Assembly (NCBI RefSeq): GCF_949987515.2
Contig: NC_082683.1
Location: 128,302,582-128,366,581, forward strand
Direction of reading: 5' to 3'
Length of the DNA stretch: 64,000 nucleotides
Origin: Delphinus delphis
Taxonomy: Eukaryota > Chordata > Mammalia > Artiodactyla > Delphinidae
Shown here piece by piece: positions 46,701 through 57,560 of the stretch (positions within the stretch are counted from its first letter, which is position 1; the number at the start of each line of letters is the position of its first letter). Both the position numbers and the translations under genes were made by a program. Below the pieces are notes generated by a model. It was not told the DNA's origin and made no database searches. It saw only the letters and a list, made by a program, of their open reading frames with translations.

Positions 46701-49700
46701 TTTAAGTTGTACTAAGTGTGACCTAAGATTGAGTGGTCTGCAAAGTCCCCTCTAAGGAGGTGTTATTAATGTGGATGTGTGTATGTGTATGGGTGGGTAG
46801 GAGGCTGGGAACATCATTCCAGCACTGAGAATGGCATGTGCAGAGACCCTGGAGCAGGCTACAGTCATCACCAAAATATAGGATATATTTCTCCTTTATT
46901 TATTCCATCATTTATCCAGCAGATATTTTTATTGAGTACCTTCTATGAGAATAACACTGCGAGGGATATACCACATGTGATTCTCTGTTCCATTTCCTGT
47001 CAGTTCATGGCTGAATGCCAGATTAGCTGCACAGATGGTTTGTGGTGTAGGAATATAGAAGAGACTCAGTTTTGCCTTTCCTGTTCACTAACACCTCACC
47101 TCATTCATGGTGGGTGGTCTTGGGTGGCTACAGAGGTAATAATTGCTTACATCATATCCTCAGCTGATTGGAGCACTCTCAGGCCATATAGAGTTTTACA
47201 GGCTAATCATGAAGAGCCTGATGTGGATGAGTGCCTTTCTATGAAACTTTCTTGAACATCTTAGCTAAATTCATTAGTTAAGTGGTAGAGCTATTCCACT
47301 GAAATATCTAAAGTCAGAGAACTAGTACCTATTTTGAGAACTGTTGTGTATTTTAAATCTTTCCATTTAATTTAGCAAACATGTACTGATCACATGCCTT
47401 GGGGTAGAAACCGAGCTAATTACTCTGGTGGATTAAACATATAGTAAGGAATTTGCCATTTATTTGGGGAGTAAGATGAATTATACAGTTACCACAGAAA
47501 AAGGGGAGTCAAAACTGACAAGAGAGGTGACGACAGAGTGCTTCTAGGTTTCAAAGGCGGAAACAAGCATATTTGATTAGAAAGGCTTGGGAATGTTTTG
47601 CAAGAAAAGAGGTATTTTAGATGGTATGTGCAGGGTTGATAGGAATTTAGCACAGAGATCTGTTTGGGAGGGCATCCCAGGCAGAAGGAACAGCATGGGC
47701 AAAGGCACAGAGGCAGGGAAGCTGGGTGTGTTCAGAACTGTTGTACAGCTATGTCTAGCGTGGGTGAGTAAGCAAGATAAGGCTGGACAGATAGGCAGAG
47801 ATCACATGGTTGGGGACACTTGTACATAATTACACGTTCAATGAGGAGCATTCAAGGTGTTTGAGATCTTAGGATAATTTATTTGGGGCAGATTGTAGAA
47901 TGCCATTGGGGAAGACCTAGTGGCCTGGAGATCAGCAGTCTTCAGGCTTCGTCCTGCAGAGTCCTAAGGGCAGCTGAGCCAGAGAGGAAAGAGCCTTGGA
48001 TCTGGACTCAGGAGACCTGAGTGTCAGTCCCACTCTGACACTGAGTAAACAGGTCTTCTTGGATAAGTCACCCAACTTGTTATTTTTTTTATCAGGAAAT
48101 AACTTTTTATTTTATATTGGAGTATAGTTGATTAACAACGTTGTGTTAGTTTCAGGTGTACAGCAAAGTGATTCAGTTATACGTATACAAGTCACCCAAC
48201 TTTTAAGCTCGTTTTGCCGTCTATAAGATGGGACAGTAATCTCTACCTCAAAGAGTTGTGGCCAATTATAAATGCAATAGCTTATATGGCACATCTTTAT
48301 AAACTAAGCTTTCTATTATTTTATTGTAGCATTATAATTTATGCATGTGTCTATTTTAATTTAGTTCCTTTTTACCTCTCTGTTTCTGAAATACAGGCTG
48401 TTGTAATTCCTACAATTTGGACCTGAATGAGTTGGCTATGTTAGACTGTTGCCATTTATGCTTATAAAACTTCTTTTATTTAAATGCTCTGCTTAGAGTC
48501 CCACAGAAAGAATAGTTGTTATGTCATTTTTTACGTATATCTTTCATCTCTCTATGAAACAGGTCACCCCAATCCATCCTCTGAGAAAACGGAGCTGAGA
48601 AAGGCAGCTCATTTAACAGGTCTGTATCTGGAAGATGGGCTTGGGAAAGCCTTTGGCAGAAAGCAGAAGAGCTGGTTGGTCTCCACGACTGTGCTCTGCA
48701 GTAGTTGATACTTTCCAGTGACAGTATTTGAAACCCAAGAGGAGTTACATCTTTCTAGTCAGGTCAACCTCACACACACATTGAGCCCCTACTCTGGGCA
48801 AGGCCCTGTTCTAAACTGGAGAAATGGAGCTGCTTATGACCTGATCCTTGCCCATAAGGAGCTCACTCTTTTCACTCACTCCAATGACCCTTAGGGAATT
48901 TGGGGCACAGATCCAAGCGGTGAGAGCTGGGGAGATGGGGAATGATGAATTATTTTAGTACGTGTTTCCCTGGTTTTCTGTAAGAGCTTTACTCTGCTTT
49001 CTCCATGAGTAGAAAAAGGAGAGGCGAGGCCCAGTCCTGGCACTAGTGGTCGTGTAGTGGAGTGAAATGATTTGATAGCAAGGTGGTATGGGCATTCCCA
49101 GTGTAAAGTCCACAGATATCTGAAAAGTGGATAAGTATCATGGAAAGTGGTATGCTGCTGTCCCTGAAATTATTTCAGCAGAGACTGTAAAATGATCCAA
49201 TTTAGATAAACAGACATTTCTTGGAACACATGCTGTGTGCCAAGCCTGGGGGACATGGAGATGAACCACACACGGCTCCTGCCTTCAAGGAGCTTACAAG
49301 CTAACAGGGAAAGACATGTGCACAAGCAATAATTCCAGCATTCTCTGCTTAAGAATGTACATAATGCTGTGGGGATACAAATGAAAGGGGATTTTCGCCC
49401 ACACTGAAGAATCCTTAGTGCAGGTAAAGATTGGACTAGATGATCCCTAAGGTCCTTCCCAACTTTAGAACTTCAAAGTTCCTTGGATTTGATTTTTCAC
49501 CTCATGAAGGGACCTCAAACCCTAGTAGTTTTGGTACTAGTTCTGAACCTTTGTTCCAGAGAGCTAAAATCATCCCAATCATTTCTCACTGCAGTTGATT
49601 AGGGGTATATGCTATTGTCCCAGTTGTGTGGATGATAAAATTGAAGACGTCAATTTGATAAAGGTGTGAAGAAATTCAGTAACAGGTCAGGCCTGATCCG

Positions 49701-50234
49701 TCACCTGGCTCAATATGGGCTATGTCATTTGGGGTAAAAAGCATTTGCTCAAGGCATGGTCCGCAATTTTGCCTTGGAAGCTTGGTTTGTTGATACATGA
49801 GCATTCCTGGCTGAAAGCTCCTCTCTGGTTTGGTTTCAGGCAAGCCCAACTCAAGATCCATCCCTCTGGAATGGGAAGACACTTATGGAATTGCCCTGGT
49901 CTCTGGGGTGAAGTATAAGAAGGGCAGCCTTGTGATCAATGAAACTGGGCTGTATTTTGTGTATTCCAAAGTGTACTTCCGGGGTCAGTCCTGCAACCAG
50001 CAGCCCCTGAACCACAAGGTTTACACGAGGAATTTTAGGTACCCCCAGGACCTGGTGCTCATGGAGGGGAAGATGATGGACTACTGCACTACTGGCCAGA
50101 TGTGGGCCCGCAGCAGCTACCTGGGGGCTGTGTTCAATCTCACCAATGCTGACCATTTATATGTCAATGTATCTGAGCCCTCTCTGGTCAATTTTGAGGA
50201 ATCTAAGACATTTTTTGGCTTATATAAGCTCTAA
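43418..50234 (+). CDS. FASLG: Fas ligand (CD95L, TNFSF6), four-exon coding region
   Basis: FasL is a type II membrane cytokine of the TNF family. Its trimer binds FAS (CD95) on target cells and triggers caspase-8-dependent apoptosis; it is made by activated T and NK cells and at immune-privileged sites. The coding exons are 43418-43708, 44285-44330, 48563-48619 and 49840-50234 (789 nt, 262 aa plus TAA). All introns are GT/AG with phases 0, 1 and 1. Domains: cytoplasmic tail 1-61 with a short proline-rich segment at 45-52 followed by KKRR; transmembrane segment about 62-83; stalk with the SS/LEKQ shedding region at 106-111; TNF homology domain about 125-262 ending in FFGLYKL. Cys183 and Cys214 match the conserved disulfide, and three N-glycosylation sequons (N165, N231, N241) are present. 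The start ATG has context GCTGCCATGC; a TTG-initiated extension upstream is not credible. The frame is intact throughout, so the gene looks functional. The protein is shorter than human FasL (281 aa) only in the polyproline tract. Confidence 0.97.
43709..44284 (+). other. FASLG intron 1 (576 bp, phase 0)
   Basis: GTAAGC to TTTCACCAG. No repeat recognised. Confidence 0.93.
44285..44330 (+). CDS. FASLG: FASLG coding exon 2: extracellular stalk
   Basis: This 46-nt exon encodes residues 98-112 ([15 protein letters not shown]) plus the first base of Gly113. The acceptor is TTTGTTTCACCAG| and the donor AG|GTGAGT. It contains the Ser-Ser/Leu-Glu site corresponding to the known ectodomain-shedding position of human FasL. 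Phase is 0 in and 1 out. Confidence 0.95.
45850..46500 (+). mobile_element. L1M 3' end in FASLG intron 2
   Basis: Sequence from AGATGCAAATTTAAAAAGGG through CCAGGTTGGCAAAAATGTGA to TTGGTTCACTTTCATTTTTC is the C-terminal ORF2 and 3'UTR of an old L1M, highly diverged. Confidence 0.75.
46545..46860 (+). repeat. Ancient dispersed repeat (unassigned family), copy in intron 2
   Basis: TATTCATTCACAAATGTTCT, GTGTGCCAGGCTGGGTGTT and GCTTGCCCTCATGGAGCTC follow the motif order of the copies at 56090 and 60000. A related 3' part continues at 47590-47960 (CCCAGGCAGAAGGAACAGC). Confidence 0.55.
47995..48290 (+). mobile_element. MIR SINE split by an L1 3' stub
   Basis: MIR sequence (AGGAGACCTGAGTGTCAGTC) reaches AAGTCACCCAACTT at 48065-48078. 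After the L1 stub the same 14 bases recur at 48189-48202 and MIR continues with TTGCCGTCTATAAGATGGGA. Confidence 0.85.
48079..48188 (-). mobile_element. 110-bp L1 3' stub with 14-bp target duplication
   Basis: The T-rich left end and TTATATTGGAGTATAGTTGA followed by GTTTCAGGTGTACAGC are the L1 3' terminus in antisense. Perfect repeats AAGTCACCCAACTT at 48065 and 48189 bracket it. Confidence 0.9.
48563..48619 (+). CDS. FASLG: FASLG coding exon 3: stalk to TNF-domain linker
   Basis: This 57-nt exon encodes residues 113-131 ([19 protein letters not shown]) plus the first base of Gly132. The acceptor is CTATGAAACAG|GTCAC and the donor AACAG|GTCTG. Phase is 1 in and 1 out, consistent with exons 2 and 4. 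The pyrimidine tract before the acceptor is interrupted, so it is a relatively weak site. Confidence 0.95.
48620..49839 (+). other. FASLG intron 3 (1220 bp, phase 1)
   Basis: GTCTGT to GGTTTCAG. It contains an old-repeat fragment (49208-49320, TGCTGTGTGCCAAGCCTGG). No further exon. Confidence 0.92.
49840..50234 (+). CDS. FASLG: FASLG coding exon 4: TNF homology domain and stop
   Basis: This 395-nt terminal coding exon encodes residues 132-262, nearly all of the receptor-binding TNF homology domain. Visible landmarks are [10 protein letters not shown], the strand [11 protein letters not shown], the cysteines C183 and C214, [17 protein letters not shown] and the C-terminal FFGLYKL followed by TAA at 50232. 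The acceptor is GGTTTGGTTTCAG|GC. Substitutions relative to human include Phe197 (Ser) and Pro245 (Leu). Confidence 0.97.
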
Positions 50235-50827
50235 GAAAAGCACTTTGGGATTCTCTCCATTATGGTTTCTTGTTATAGGCACTGAGAATGTTGTCTTGAA
50301 TGAGGGTCTTCTTAAGTCCACTTGAGGTCAAGAGAGAAGACATGAACCAAGAGGATCTTGAGACCACAGGGTCCAGCAGTTCTACAGCTCCTCATCTCAC
50401 CTAAGGTCCACGAGCCAGACAGGAGGAGGACATGAACACGAAACTCTGGGCTGCCATGTGAAGCTGCAGAGACAGGGAAAAGCAGCTACCAGGGTGTTCT
50501 ACACTCATCTTAGGTGGCCTAGCACACTTTGGTACACTGAAAATGGCACGTTTTAACTCACCTCTTGGGGTGGGTCTACTGTCTACCTCAGGGGAGGCTG
50601 TCTTTCATGTATATGGATGCAACATGAATGTATAAGGGGTGGGAAAAGAGGACTAGGCTTACATGATAAGCTAAAGAGACTAAAAGGCCAGTGTCCCACT
50701 GGCAGCATCTTTACTTGTAAATGCATAGCCTGAGCCATCAGGTGATGCTAACAGAGAAGCAAGGGAGATCTTTTGAGGACTCAGTCCATTCCCTATACAG
50801 CATGTATACTTCCAGTGCAATTGTAGG

Positions 50828-50857
50828 GGTGTGTGTGTGTGTGTGCGTGCGCGTGTG
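50828..50857 (+). repeat. GT/GCGT dinucleotide tract in FASLG 3'UTR
   Basis: A run of GT turns into GCGTGCGCGTGTG. It is an alternating purine-pyrimidine tract that is likely length-polymorphic; a GT tract at this place is also known in human FASLG. Confidence 0.85.
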
Positions 50858-50999
50858 ACTAGAAGAGTTACGTAAGTAGAGAGAACGTGGAGATTGGGAA
50901 GGACATGTTAGGAAAATATGGGCTGCATTTGGTGGTAGATTTTGAATGCTTTTTGGGCAACCAACTCTAATAGTCCTCAAAACTCCTTGATTGTCAGTT

Positions 51000-51005
51000 A
51001 TTAAA
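51000..51005 (+). terminator. Probable FASLG poly(A) signal (ATTAAA)
   Basis: ATTAAA occurs 766 bases after the stop codon, in GTCAGTTATTAAAGCTG, and is followed by an AT-rich stretch. No better AATAAA lies between the stop codon and the downstream SINE. Confidence 0.6.
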
Positions 51006-51049
51006 GCTGTTTCCCCATAATATAACTAATATTTATATATATTTTGTGG

Positions 51050-51258
51050 GTTTTTTTTTTCTTTTTGCAGTACGCAGGCCTCTCATTGTTGTGGCCTCTC
51101 CTGTTGCGGAGCACAGGCTCCGGACGTGCAGGCTCAGCAGCCATGGCTCACGGGCCCAGCCGCTCTGCGGCATGTGGGATCTTCCCGGACCGGGACATGA
51201 ACCCGTGTCCCCTGCATTGGCAGGCGGACTCTCAACCACTGCGCCACCAGGGAAGCCC
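51050..51258 (-). mobile_element. CHR-type SINE just downstream of FASLG
   Basis: This is a minus-strand copy starting about 45 bases after the ATTAAA. Target duplication TATTTTGTG lies on both sides (about 51039 and 51258). Confidence 0.92.
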
Positions 51259-51639
51259 TATTTTGTGCATTTTTAATGAACAGAATACATGTAACAAAAA
51301 CTATGTTAAAATACAGATAAACATTATGAGTGTCCTTTTTGGAAATCACTAAGATCTGGAGTTTTTCCTTATTATTTCTTTCTTCCATGGCCTCCTCATT
51401 CATTATGACTTAAGCCCACTTTAAGAAGAATTTACTAGGGTGAGAAGAGCTGTGAGGCAAATCTTTGCATCTTTGCCAGGCTCTCCTCTCCTCGCTGTAT
51501 TCTCTTTCCCCTCCATCTACCACTATCCAGAGTTTCCATTGCCAATATTATTGCCAGTGTTAAGCTCACCCAACTTCCCATAGATCTGATGACAATTTGT
51601 CTTTTCCTGGGGGCAGAGATGTGGCATAGTGGAAAAGGC

Positions 51640-51800
51640 ACAGACTTTGGACTAAAAAGCCTGAATTTGAATCTTTGTTCCTCTACTTATTAACTATGCA
51701 ATCACTGGGCAGATCACTTGACTTTTTTGGACAAAAAGGGGCTGATTTGGACTTATAGTATCTAACACATCATAGAATGTCAAACAATAGTGTCTGCCAT
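51640..51800 (+). mobile_element. MIR SINE
   Basis: AAAGCCTGAATTTGAATCTT, CTACTTATTAACTATGCAAT and CACTGGGCAGATCACTTGAC are in MIR order. Confidence 0.75.
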
Positions 51801-52398
51801 TATTAATAAGCCACTCTATGGGAGGAACTTCATTCTCCAGAAGAAGCCACTGCTCTGAGGGATCCATTCAAACACCTGGTTTCTTGCCTTCTCACCTTGG
51901 TCTCACAATAATCTTTTCCTATTTTCTCCAAATGCTCATTACCATGACTTCTCCCTAGACTTTTTCATCATTAAAAATAACAACATCTCTGGAATTTGAT
52001 TTCAGACACCTTATTTTCACAACATCATGTCCTTTTTCCAACTCAGTTGGTCCAACATTTTCTCTCCTAAAAATATGTATATATATTTTACTGTGTTGTG
52101 ACATCTACTTAATAAATGCTATCATTTTCTTATATATCCATCAGCTCCTTCTCTATCTTCACGCTTTTCTCTATCCAGCTTAGGTTCCACGATCTGTCGT
52201 TACAATCAGAACCTTGGAAAGACCCTGAATTCCAAAATACTCTGTTACCGTCCCTGTTTTCCTCTTGTAAAAATCCCATTCTCTTTATGCTGGCATCCTA
52301 GCAGCCGGATGTTGCTGCAGAAAAATGACACAAACCGATTGACTATTTTTATTTTTATCTATCATCTACTTAAATCATCCAATCAATTTTTTAAAATA

Positions 52399-52733
52399 AA
52401 TTATTTATTTTTGGCTGCGTTAGGACTTCGTTGCTGCGCGCGGGCTTTCTCTAGTTGTGGTGAGCAGGGGCTACTCTTCGTTGCGGTGTGCGGGCTTCTC
52501 ATTGCGGTGGCTTCTCTTGTTGCGGAGCACGAGCTCTAGGCGCGCGGGCTTCAGTAGTTGCGGCACACGGGCTCAGTAGTTGTGGTTCGCGGGCTCTAGA
52601 GCACAGGCTCAGTAGTTGTGGCGCACGGGCTTAGTTGCTCCATGGCATGTGGGATCTTCCCGGACCAGGGGTCGAACCCGTGTCCCCTGCATTGCCAGGC
52701 AGACTCTCAACCACTGCACCACCAAGGAAGGCC
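52399..52733 (-). mobile_element. CHR-1/CHRL-type long SINE
   Basis: The + strand reads TTTTTGGCTGCGTTAGGAC, several TAGTTGTGG/GCGGGCTT repeats, then GGGTCGAACCCGTGTCCCC (B box region) to CCAAGGAAGGCC. It is the longer relative of the other SINEs. Target duplication AATCAATT lies on both sides. Confidence 0.88.
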
Positions 52734-52955
52734 AAATCAATTATTTATCAGTGAATTATTTCTGTCTTTTGATAGATTTGAATAGGTAATACATGCACAT
52801 AGCACAAATTTTAAAAGGTACACAAAGATATAGGATGAAAATAAGCCCTTTTCTCATCCTGTCCTGTGGCTCCATCTCTGCCCACAAGGAGGATCACTGT
52901 CTCCTTCTGTAGCTTTTCCGAGATGATCTATACATAAATATGACATCACTTTACA
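52734..52955. mobile_element. Possible L1M/HAL1-like fragment
   Basis: GTAATACATGCACATAGCAC followed by AAAAGGTACACAAAGATATA resembles the 3' region of old L1/HAL1 elements. It is short and diverged. Confidence 0.4.
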
Positions 52956-53192
52956 TCAGGGTTTTCTAGCCTCGGTTCTATTGACGTTATGAGCTGGACA
53001 AATCTTTGTTGTGAGGGCTGTCCTGCCCGTGCATTGTTGTATGTTTAGCAGTAACCCTGCCCTCTACCGACTAGATGCCAGTAGCATGCCCTTGCCCCCA
53101 TGTGTGATAACCAGAAATGTCACCAAACATTGCCAAATGTCCCCGGGCTGAAGGTGGGGAGACAAAATCACTCCTGACTGAGAACCACTGCT
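52956..53192 (-). mobile_element. hAT-like non-autonomous DNA transposon (MER type)
   Basis: The right end CTGAGAACCACTG and the left end CAGGGTTTTCTAGCCTCGG form diverged terminal inverted repeats. The body (ACTAGATGCCAGTAGCATGC, AACATTGCCAAATGTCCCC) is a well-known old mammalian element in antisense. Confidence 0.75.
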
Positions 53193-55239
53193 TTACATTA
53201 GTGATCACAGATTTCAAATAGGCATTCAACACAGCCCAGCACTTTTCCTCCAGTTCCCTGGTAAGCATGTTTTTTTCACTGTTTGAGACAACTACATCAT
53301 GTCTTTTCCTTTTATAAACCAACTTCCTCCCCTCCTCCCACCATGGAACCTCACTTTTACCACCAAAACACAAACCCACTTGTATCTGAATGATCTCTTT
53401 CTTCCATCTGATACAGTGGAGGAAGAGGACCTTCTGTGTGCACTAATTTCCTCTTCCTTATTTTACCTGTTTAAAAATTTTCTTCTTTCTTCTAAATCTT
53501 CAAACTAGCTCTATGAAATAACTTCCACCGGCATGTACATATATTCAAGTATCCCCTGTCACTGAAAGATAAACCAAACCAAACTAAACCAAAAAAAAAA
53601 AAAAAACCCAAACCTTTCTTTAGCCTTCTTCTTCCTCCAGAAATGGCTGCATTTCTCATTTTCCCCATAGAGAGAAACATCTGAGAAGGTTTTCTCCACA
53701 CACATGGGCTCCATTTTTAAAGCCAGGAATCTGCCTGTTATTTATTTAACCACTTAAAAATATCTGGGTTTTTTTTTCTGCTAGAAAAAAAACTCCAAAA
53801 GCAAGACCTTTTCTGCCTTGTTTACCACTGTATTCACACTACCTAACCCAGTGCCTGGCACATATTAGGTGCTCAATAAATATTTGTTGACTAAATAACT
53901 TTCAGTATAAGGCAAAAGTCTTTCAATGGGTATGTTTCTCAGAGTAGTGAATCTATAATTGTGTTGCCTCAAGGACGTGTGTGCTTGTTTATCCAGCTTT
54001 GACTAGATTATTCAATGGGGGTTTGAGGCTACAGATGAAAAAATATAGTGCGCCCTAACTCATAGAATTAGAAAAAAAGAAAGAGCTATTTGGTCGTTAG
54101 CATTACCAGGAGCTTTTGGGAGACTGTTGAGGAAAAATTCTAGGTAATTAAAGCTGAAACTGTCGTTTAGAAGATACACAATACATGTTTGTTGAATAAA
54201 TTAATGAACAAAACTAAAAGTCCAGGTTGGAATGTGTCACCTGCTCTCCTTGAAACTCTTCTGTTGATTAATCTGCTCTATGTGGTCAGGTTTCTGACCA
54301 GGTACTTCATGGAGAAAGTCAGAGAGGTAGTCACCCTTCTTTTGGCCGACGGTCTGTATTCCCAACCCTCACGATGAAATTCTCCTCATCCATTTCTTCT
54401 TCATATGACTCCATCCATCCAAGTACACCAGTTCTAATGGTCACAGGAAGTTTGCGGGACCATTTTTTTGGGTCAGTGGGCCCTCCTAGATAATGGTATT
54501 AGAGCAAAGAGGAGTAGGAACGGTGCTGGGCATCCTGTGATGACTGATGCCACTAGCTAGTTGTGGTACTACTGGTACTTTTATCTGTCTAACTCTGAGC
54601 TCTGCTAGGATGCCTTCAGGATTTTCTGAACACAGGGTTGTAGCTTACTATGCTTTAAGTACTGGTTTCAGGGAAGAGATATTAACAGTTCCTTGAGTTA
54701 TTTTTCTTTAAGAGGGAACACAAGGAATGTCAAAACCCCAAAACCTTTTGAATGTGCTCATCAAAAGTAGAGTCAATCATTGTTCCTTTATGAAATGCTA
54801 AACCCAAAGTAGACCACTTAAAAAAAAAAAAGGTCACTTCTGGTTTAGTAGTTTGAGGTTTTCTTTCTTTTTAAACAACTGAAAACACAGAAAAGCATGT
54901 TTTTTTCTTAGCCCCCACCGCCCCCCAGAGTGGTGACTTTGTATTCTCTGAAGTAGGTTTTGACTTACCACAGCTTAACAGAAAAAAAGCTTTACTGGAA
55001 TCATCACTGTGAGAATGACTAATTTGAAACAACAGATCATTGGAAGAGGTTGAACTGTGGGGAGAAGCCTGGTTCCTCAAAGCCAGACTATAAGATTTCC
55101 TTAAGGAGGTTAAGCCGTAGACATTCCCTGGTCCTTATCTAAGAAAGTGTGCTGTTAAATTACATGTTAAATTACACATGTTAAATAACATTTTTTCATA
55201 GGAGTTTGGTTAAGTTGTGATGTCAGTAGAGATAAATTT

Positions 55240-55240
<1 letters not shown>
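53193..55240. other. Intergenic sequence with an L2 3' end
   Basis: The L2-like 3' end is at 53810-53900 (CCTGGCACATATTAGGTGCT). A pure A-run lies at 53590-53606. No gene recognised. Confidence 0.55.

Positions 55241-55243
<3 letters not shown>

Positions 55244-55287
<44 letters not shown>
55244..55287. repeat. (GT)n microsatellite
   Basis: About 21 uninterrupted GT units. Confidence 0.95.
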
Positions 55288-55288
<1 letters not shown>

Positions 55289-56089
55289 CTTTCCCTGGGT
55301 TTTGGATCATCCAGAGGGAGAATGAGGTGATCCTAGGAGAGCCAAATTAAAGCCAATTCCTTAGGGTTTTCAGACTCAAAAATGGACCTTATTCAGAAAT
55401 AATATAACTATTGAGAGTAGCCAGGAATCTTTGGGATTCATCTAGAAGCCAACCAGCCTTGGAAATATAGACAGCTAAGTGGGTATCTTTTGCTCCTTAC
55501 AATTCACCCAGAGGGTAGAAAAGCATCACCTCAGTGATGACTTTCTTCCTTTTGCTAAAGCTTTCCCTTTGCTGGGAGACATTTATTCACCATTCTGACT
55601 GATACATCTTTAGAGAAAAGTGCAACGCACATGTCTCTCCTCTCTCATTTGGAGGTTCCCTCAGCTCTACAGAGCCACCCTTTTTTCTCCTTCTCAGTAA
55701 AACGACATGAACCTCAATCACATTCTGTTGAAAGTTGTCTTCTCTCTAAGTTTTCTGAAATTTTCAGGAAATACTTCCGTTCTTTGGGCAGTCCACATGA
55801 TAATGGGTTTCCTGGCTCTCACCTGGTTTCTGGCAGTGGATGTTCTCTAAGGTACTCCCATTGTGGAATACCTGTATTTCCCTCAAGGCACTACTACCAC
55901 AACTTGCTGGGTGTAGACAAATTTTATTGATGGTTTGGGGGTAATGGATAGAGATTACACTACACACACAGTGTAAGTTATACCTAAAATTGAGTGTTAG
56001 ACATCACTATCATCCCCCAAATTTGCCACAATTATCTCCATAAGTGTGTCACCCAAAACCCTAGTACTTGAAAGGAAGCATAAGCTCAT
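55288..56089. other. Intergenic sequence, no gene recognised
   Basis: The frame 55631-55930 (+) has no domain or splice support. Confidence 0.5.
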
Positions 56090-56780
56090 TCATTCAAAAA
56101 CGGTTTATTTAATATCTACCATATACCAGAAACTACCCTAGGCACTGTGAATACAATGAAAAATAAAGCCTCATATGGAGTTATATTTTAATGGAGAGAT
56201 GGTAAATAGACCACAAAAAAGAAGCAAATAAATACCTAATTAGTCATATGGTAGTAAGTGTTAATGAAGAAAATTTAAGCAAGGTAAGGTGGTAGAGAGT
56301 GGTAAAGAAGGAGGGGATTATTTGATAAGTGGTGAGGGCACACCACTTAGAGCATATCAAGTAGAGAAATGAAAATGCAAAGATGTGGTTGGTATGTTTG
56401 GTATATGGTTAGAGTGGAATGAGCTTGATATAAACTGGTTGGAAAGGTAGCCAGAGGCCAGATGATATAGGGCCTTGGAAGCTACAGAAAGGAGTGTGGA
56501 TTTCCTTCTAAGTGTCATAGAAAGTTGTTAGAGGGCTGGGAACAGAGAACAGAGAGTGATGTGACCTCATTTACAATTTAAAAGGAACACTCTAGCTTAT
56601 GGAGAACAGTCTCTGAGTTGGGAGACCAGTAGAAGGCTGCTTCAGCACTCCAGATGAGAGATGGCAATGGCTTGAACCAGGGTATTGAGAGTCATTTTGA
56701 TGTTAGAGTTAAACGGATTTGCTGATGGATTGGATGTGGGACATGAGAGAAATGATGATTCTCTCATTTTGGGTCTGAGC
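56090..56780 (+). repeat. Ancient dispersed repeat (unassigned family), longest copy
   Basis: Motifs in order: CATTCATTCAAAAACGG, CAGAAACTACCCTAGGCACT, GGCCAGATGATATAGGGCCT, GATGTGACCTCATTTAC, CACTCCAGATGAGAGATGGC and GATGGATTGGATGTGGG. It is the best template in the window for comparing the other copies. Confidence 0.6.
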
Positions 56781-57394
56781 AATTGGGGGGCTGGTGGTGC
56801 CGTTTACTGTATTATAGTTTTGCTGCTGTCATGTAAGACTTCATGTTACATGAAGTCTTCTTACACTTCTCTGCACAGTCTGTGACAGAGGAAGAAAACG
56901 CTTGTTTCTTGCTGCACATCCTTGGGTTTGTACCAACAAGGGCCAACTCTTCACTAATAGCCAAAGGCACAGAGACCAACCAGCCTTAGAGTTCTGCTTG
57001 AGTTCTTCTCATGGATAGAAGTTCTCTATACCAGCCTTAAGAAGGAAGGAAACTGTGTGTATTAAGATTGCCATATATAAACCTGAGACTGTCCCCATTG
57101 CCAAAAATTACTCATCACAGATCTTGGGTTATAAGTAATCTTAGAAATAATGTAAGGCAACCTCTCTTCTAAGGTAGAAGTCCTCTTTGCCATATTTCCA
57201 ACAAGTGGAACCCATTTCCAACATATTCTCTATTTGAAAATGTTCGGAAGAGAGGGCTCCCTGAACTGTGAGGGAACCCATTTCTGTACTGGCCTATATC
57301 ACATTGTAGATAGTGCTTTCTTAGATTTAATTGAAATCCTCTACACGTTTGTCATAAGTCTTTGCTGCTTAATACGCCTATAGAATTTTATGGC
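56781..57394. other. Intergenic sequence, no gene recognised
   Basis: It contains a small inverted repeat, AGACTTCATG/CATGAAGTCT, at 56838-56859. Otherwise nothing is recognised. Confidence 0.5.
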
Positions 57395-57560
57395 TTGTCA
57401 AGCTCTCTCATGTACCTTATCTTGTTTAATTTTCACTAAACCCTGTAAGGTAGATTGTTATCCTCATTTTACACAAAAAAACAACTGAAACACTGAAAAG
57501 TTGTGAGCCTTGCTCAAGGTGATGTGGCTAAGAAATGGTGGATGGGACTTAACTCTAGTT
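57395..57560 (-). mobile_element. MIR SINE
   Basis: TAATTTTCACTAAACCCTGT, AAGGTAGATTGTTATCC and TCATTTTACACAAAAAAAC follow antisense MIR. Confidence 0.7.

Larger units (their letters stand above)
44331..48562 (+). other. FASLG intron 2 (4232 bp, phase 1)
   Basis: GTGAGT to GAAACAG. It holds an L1M 3' end (45850-46500), copies of an unassigned old repeat (46545-46860, 47590-47960) and a MIR split by an L1 stub (47995-48290). No extra coding exon is recognised. Confidence 0.92.
50235..51025 (+). other. FASLG: FASLG 3'UTR
   Basis: The sequence after the TAA keeps the order known from mammalian FASLG mRNAs, including a (GT)n/(GCGT) tract at 50828-50857. It ends near an ATTAAA at 51000-51005. 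The length of about 0.8 kb agrees with the human 3'UTR. The exact cleavage point is inferred. Confidence 0.75.
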
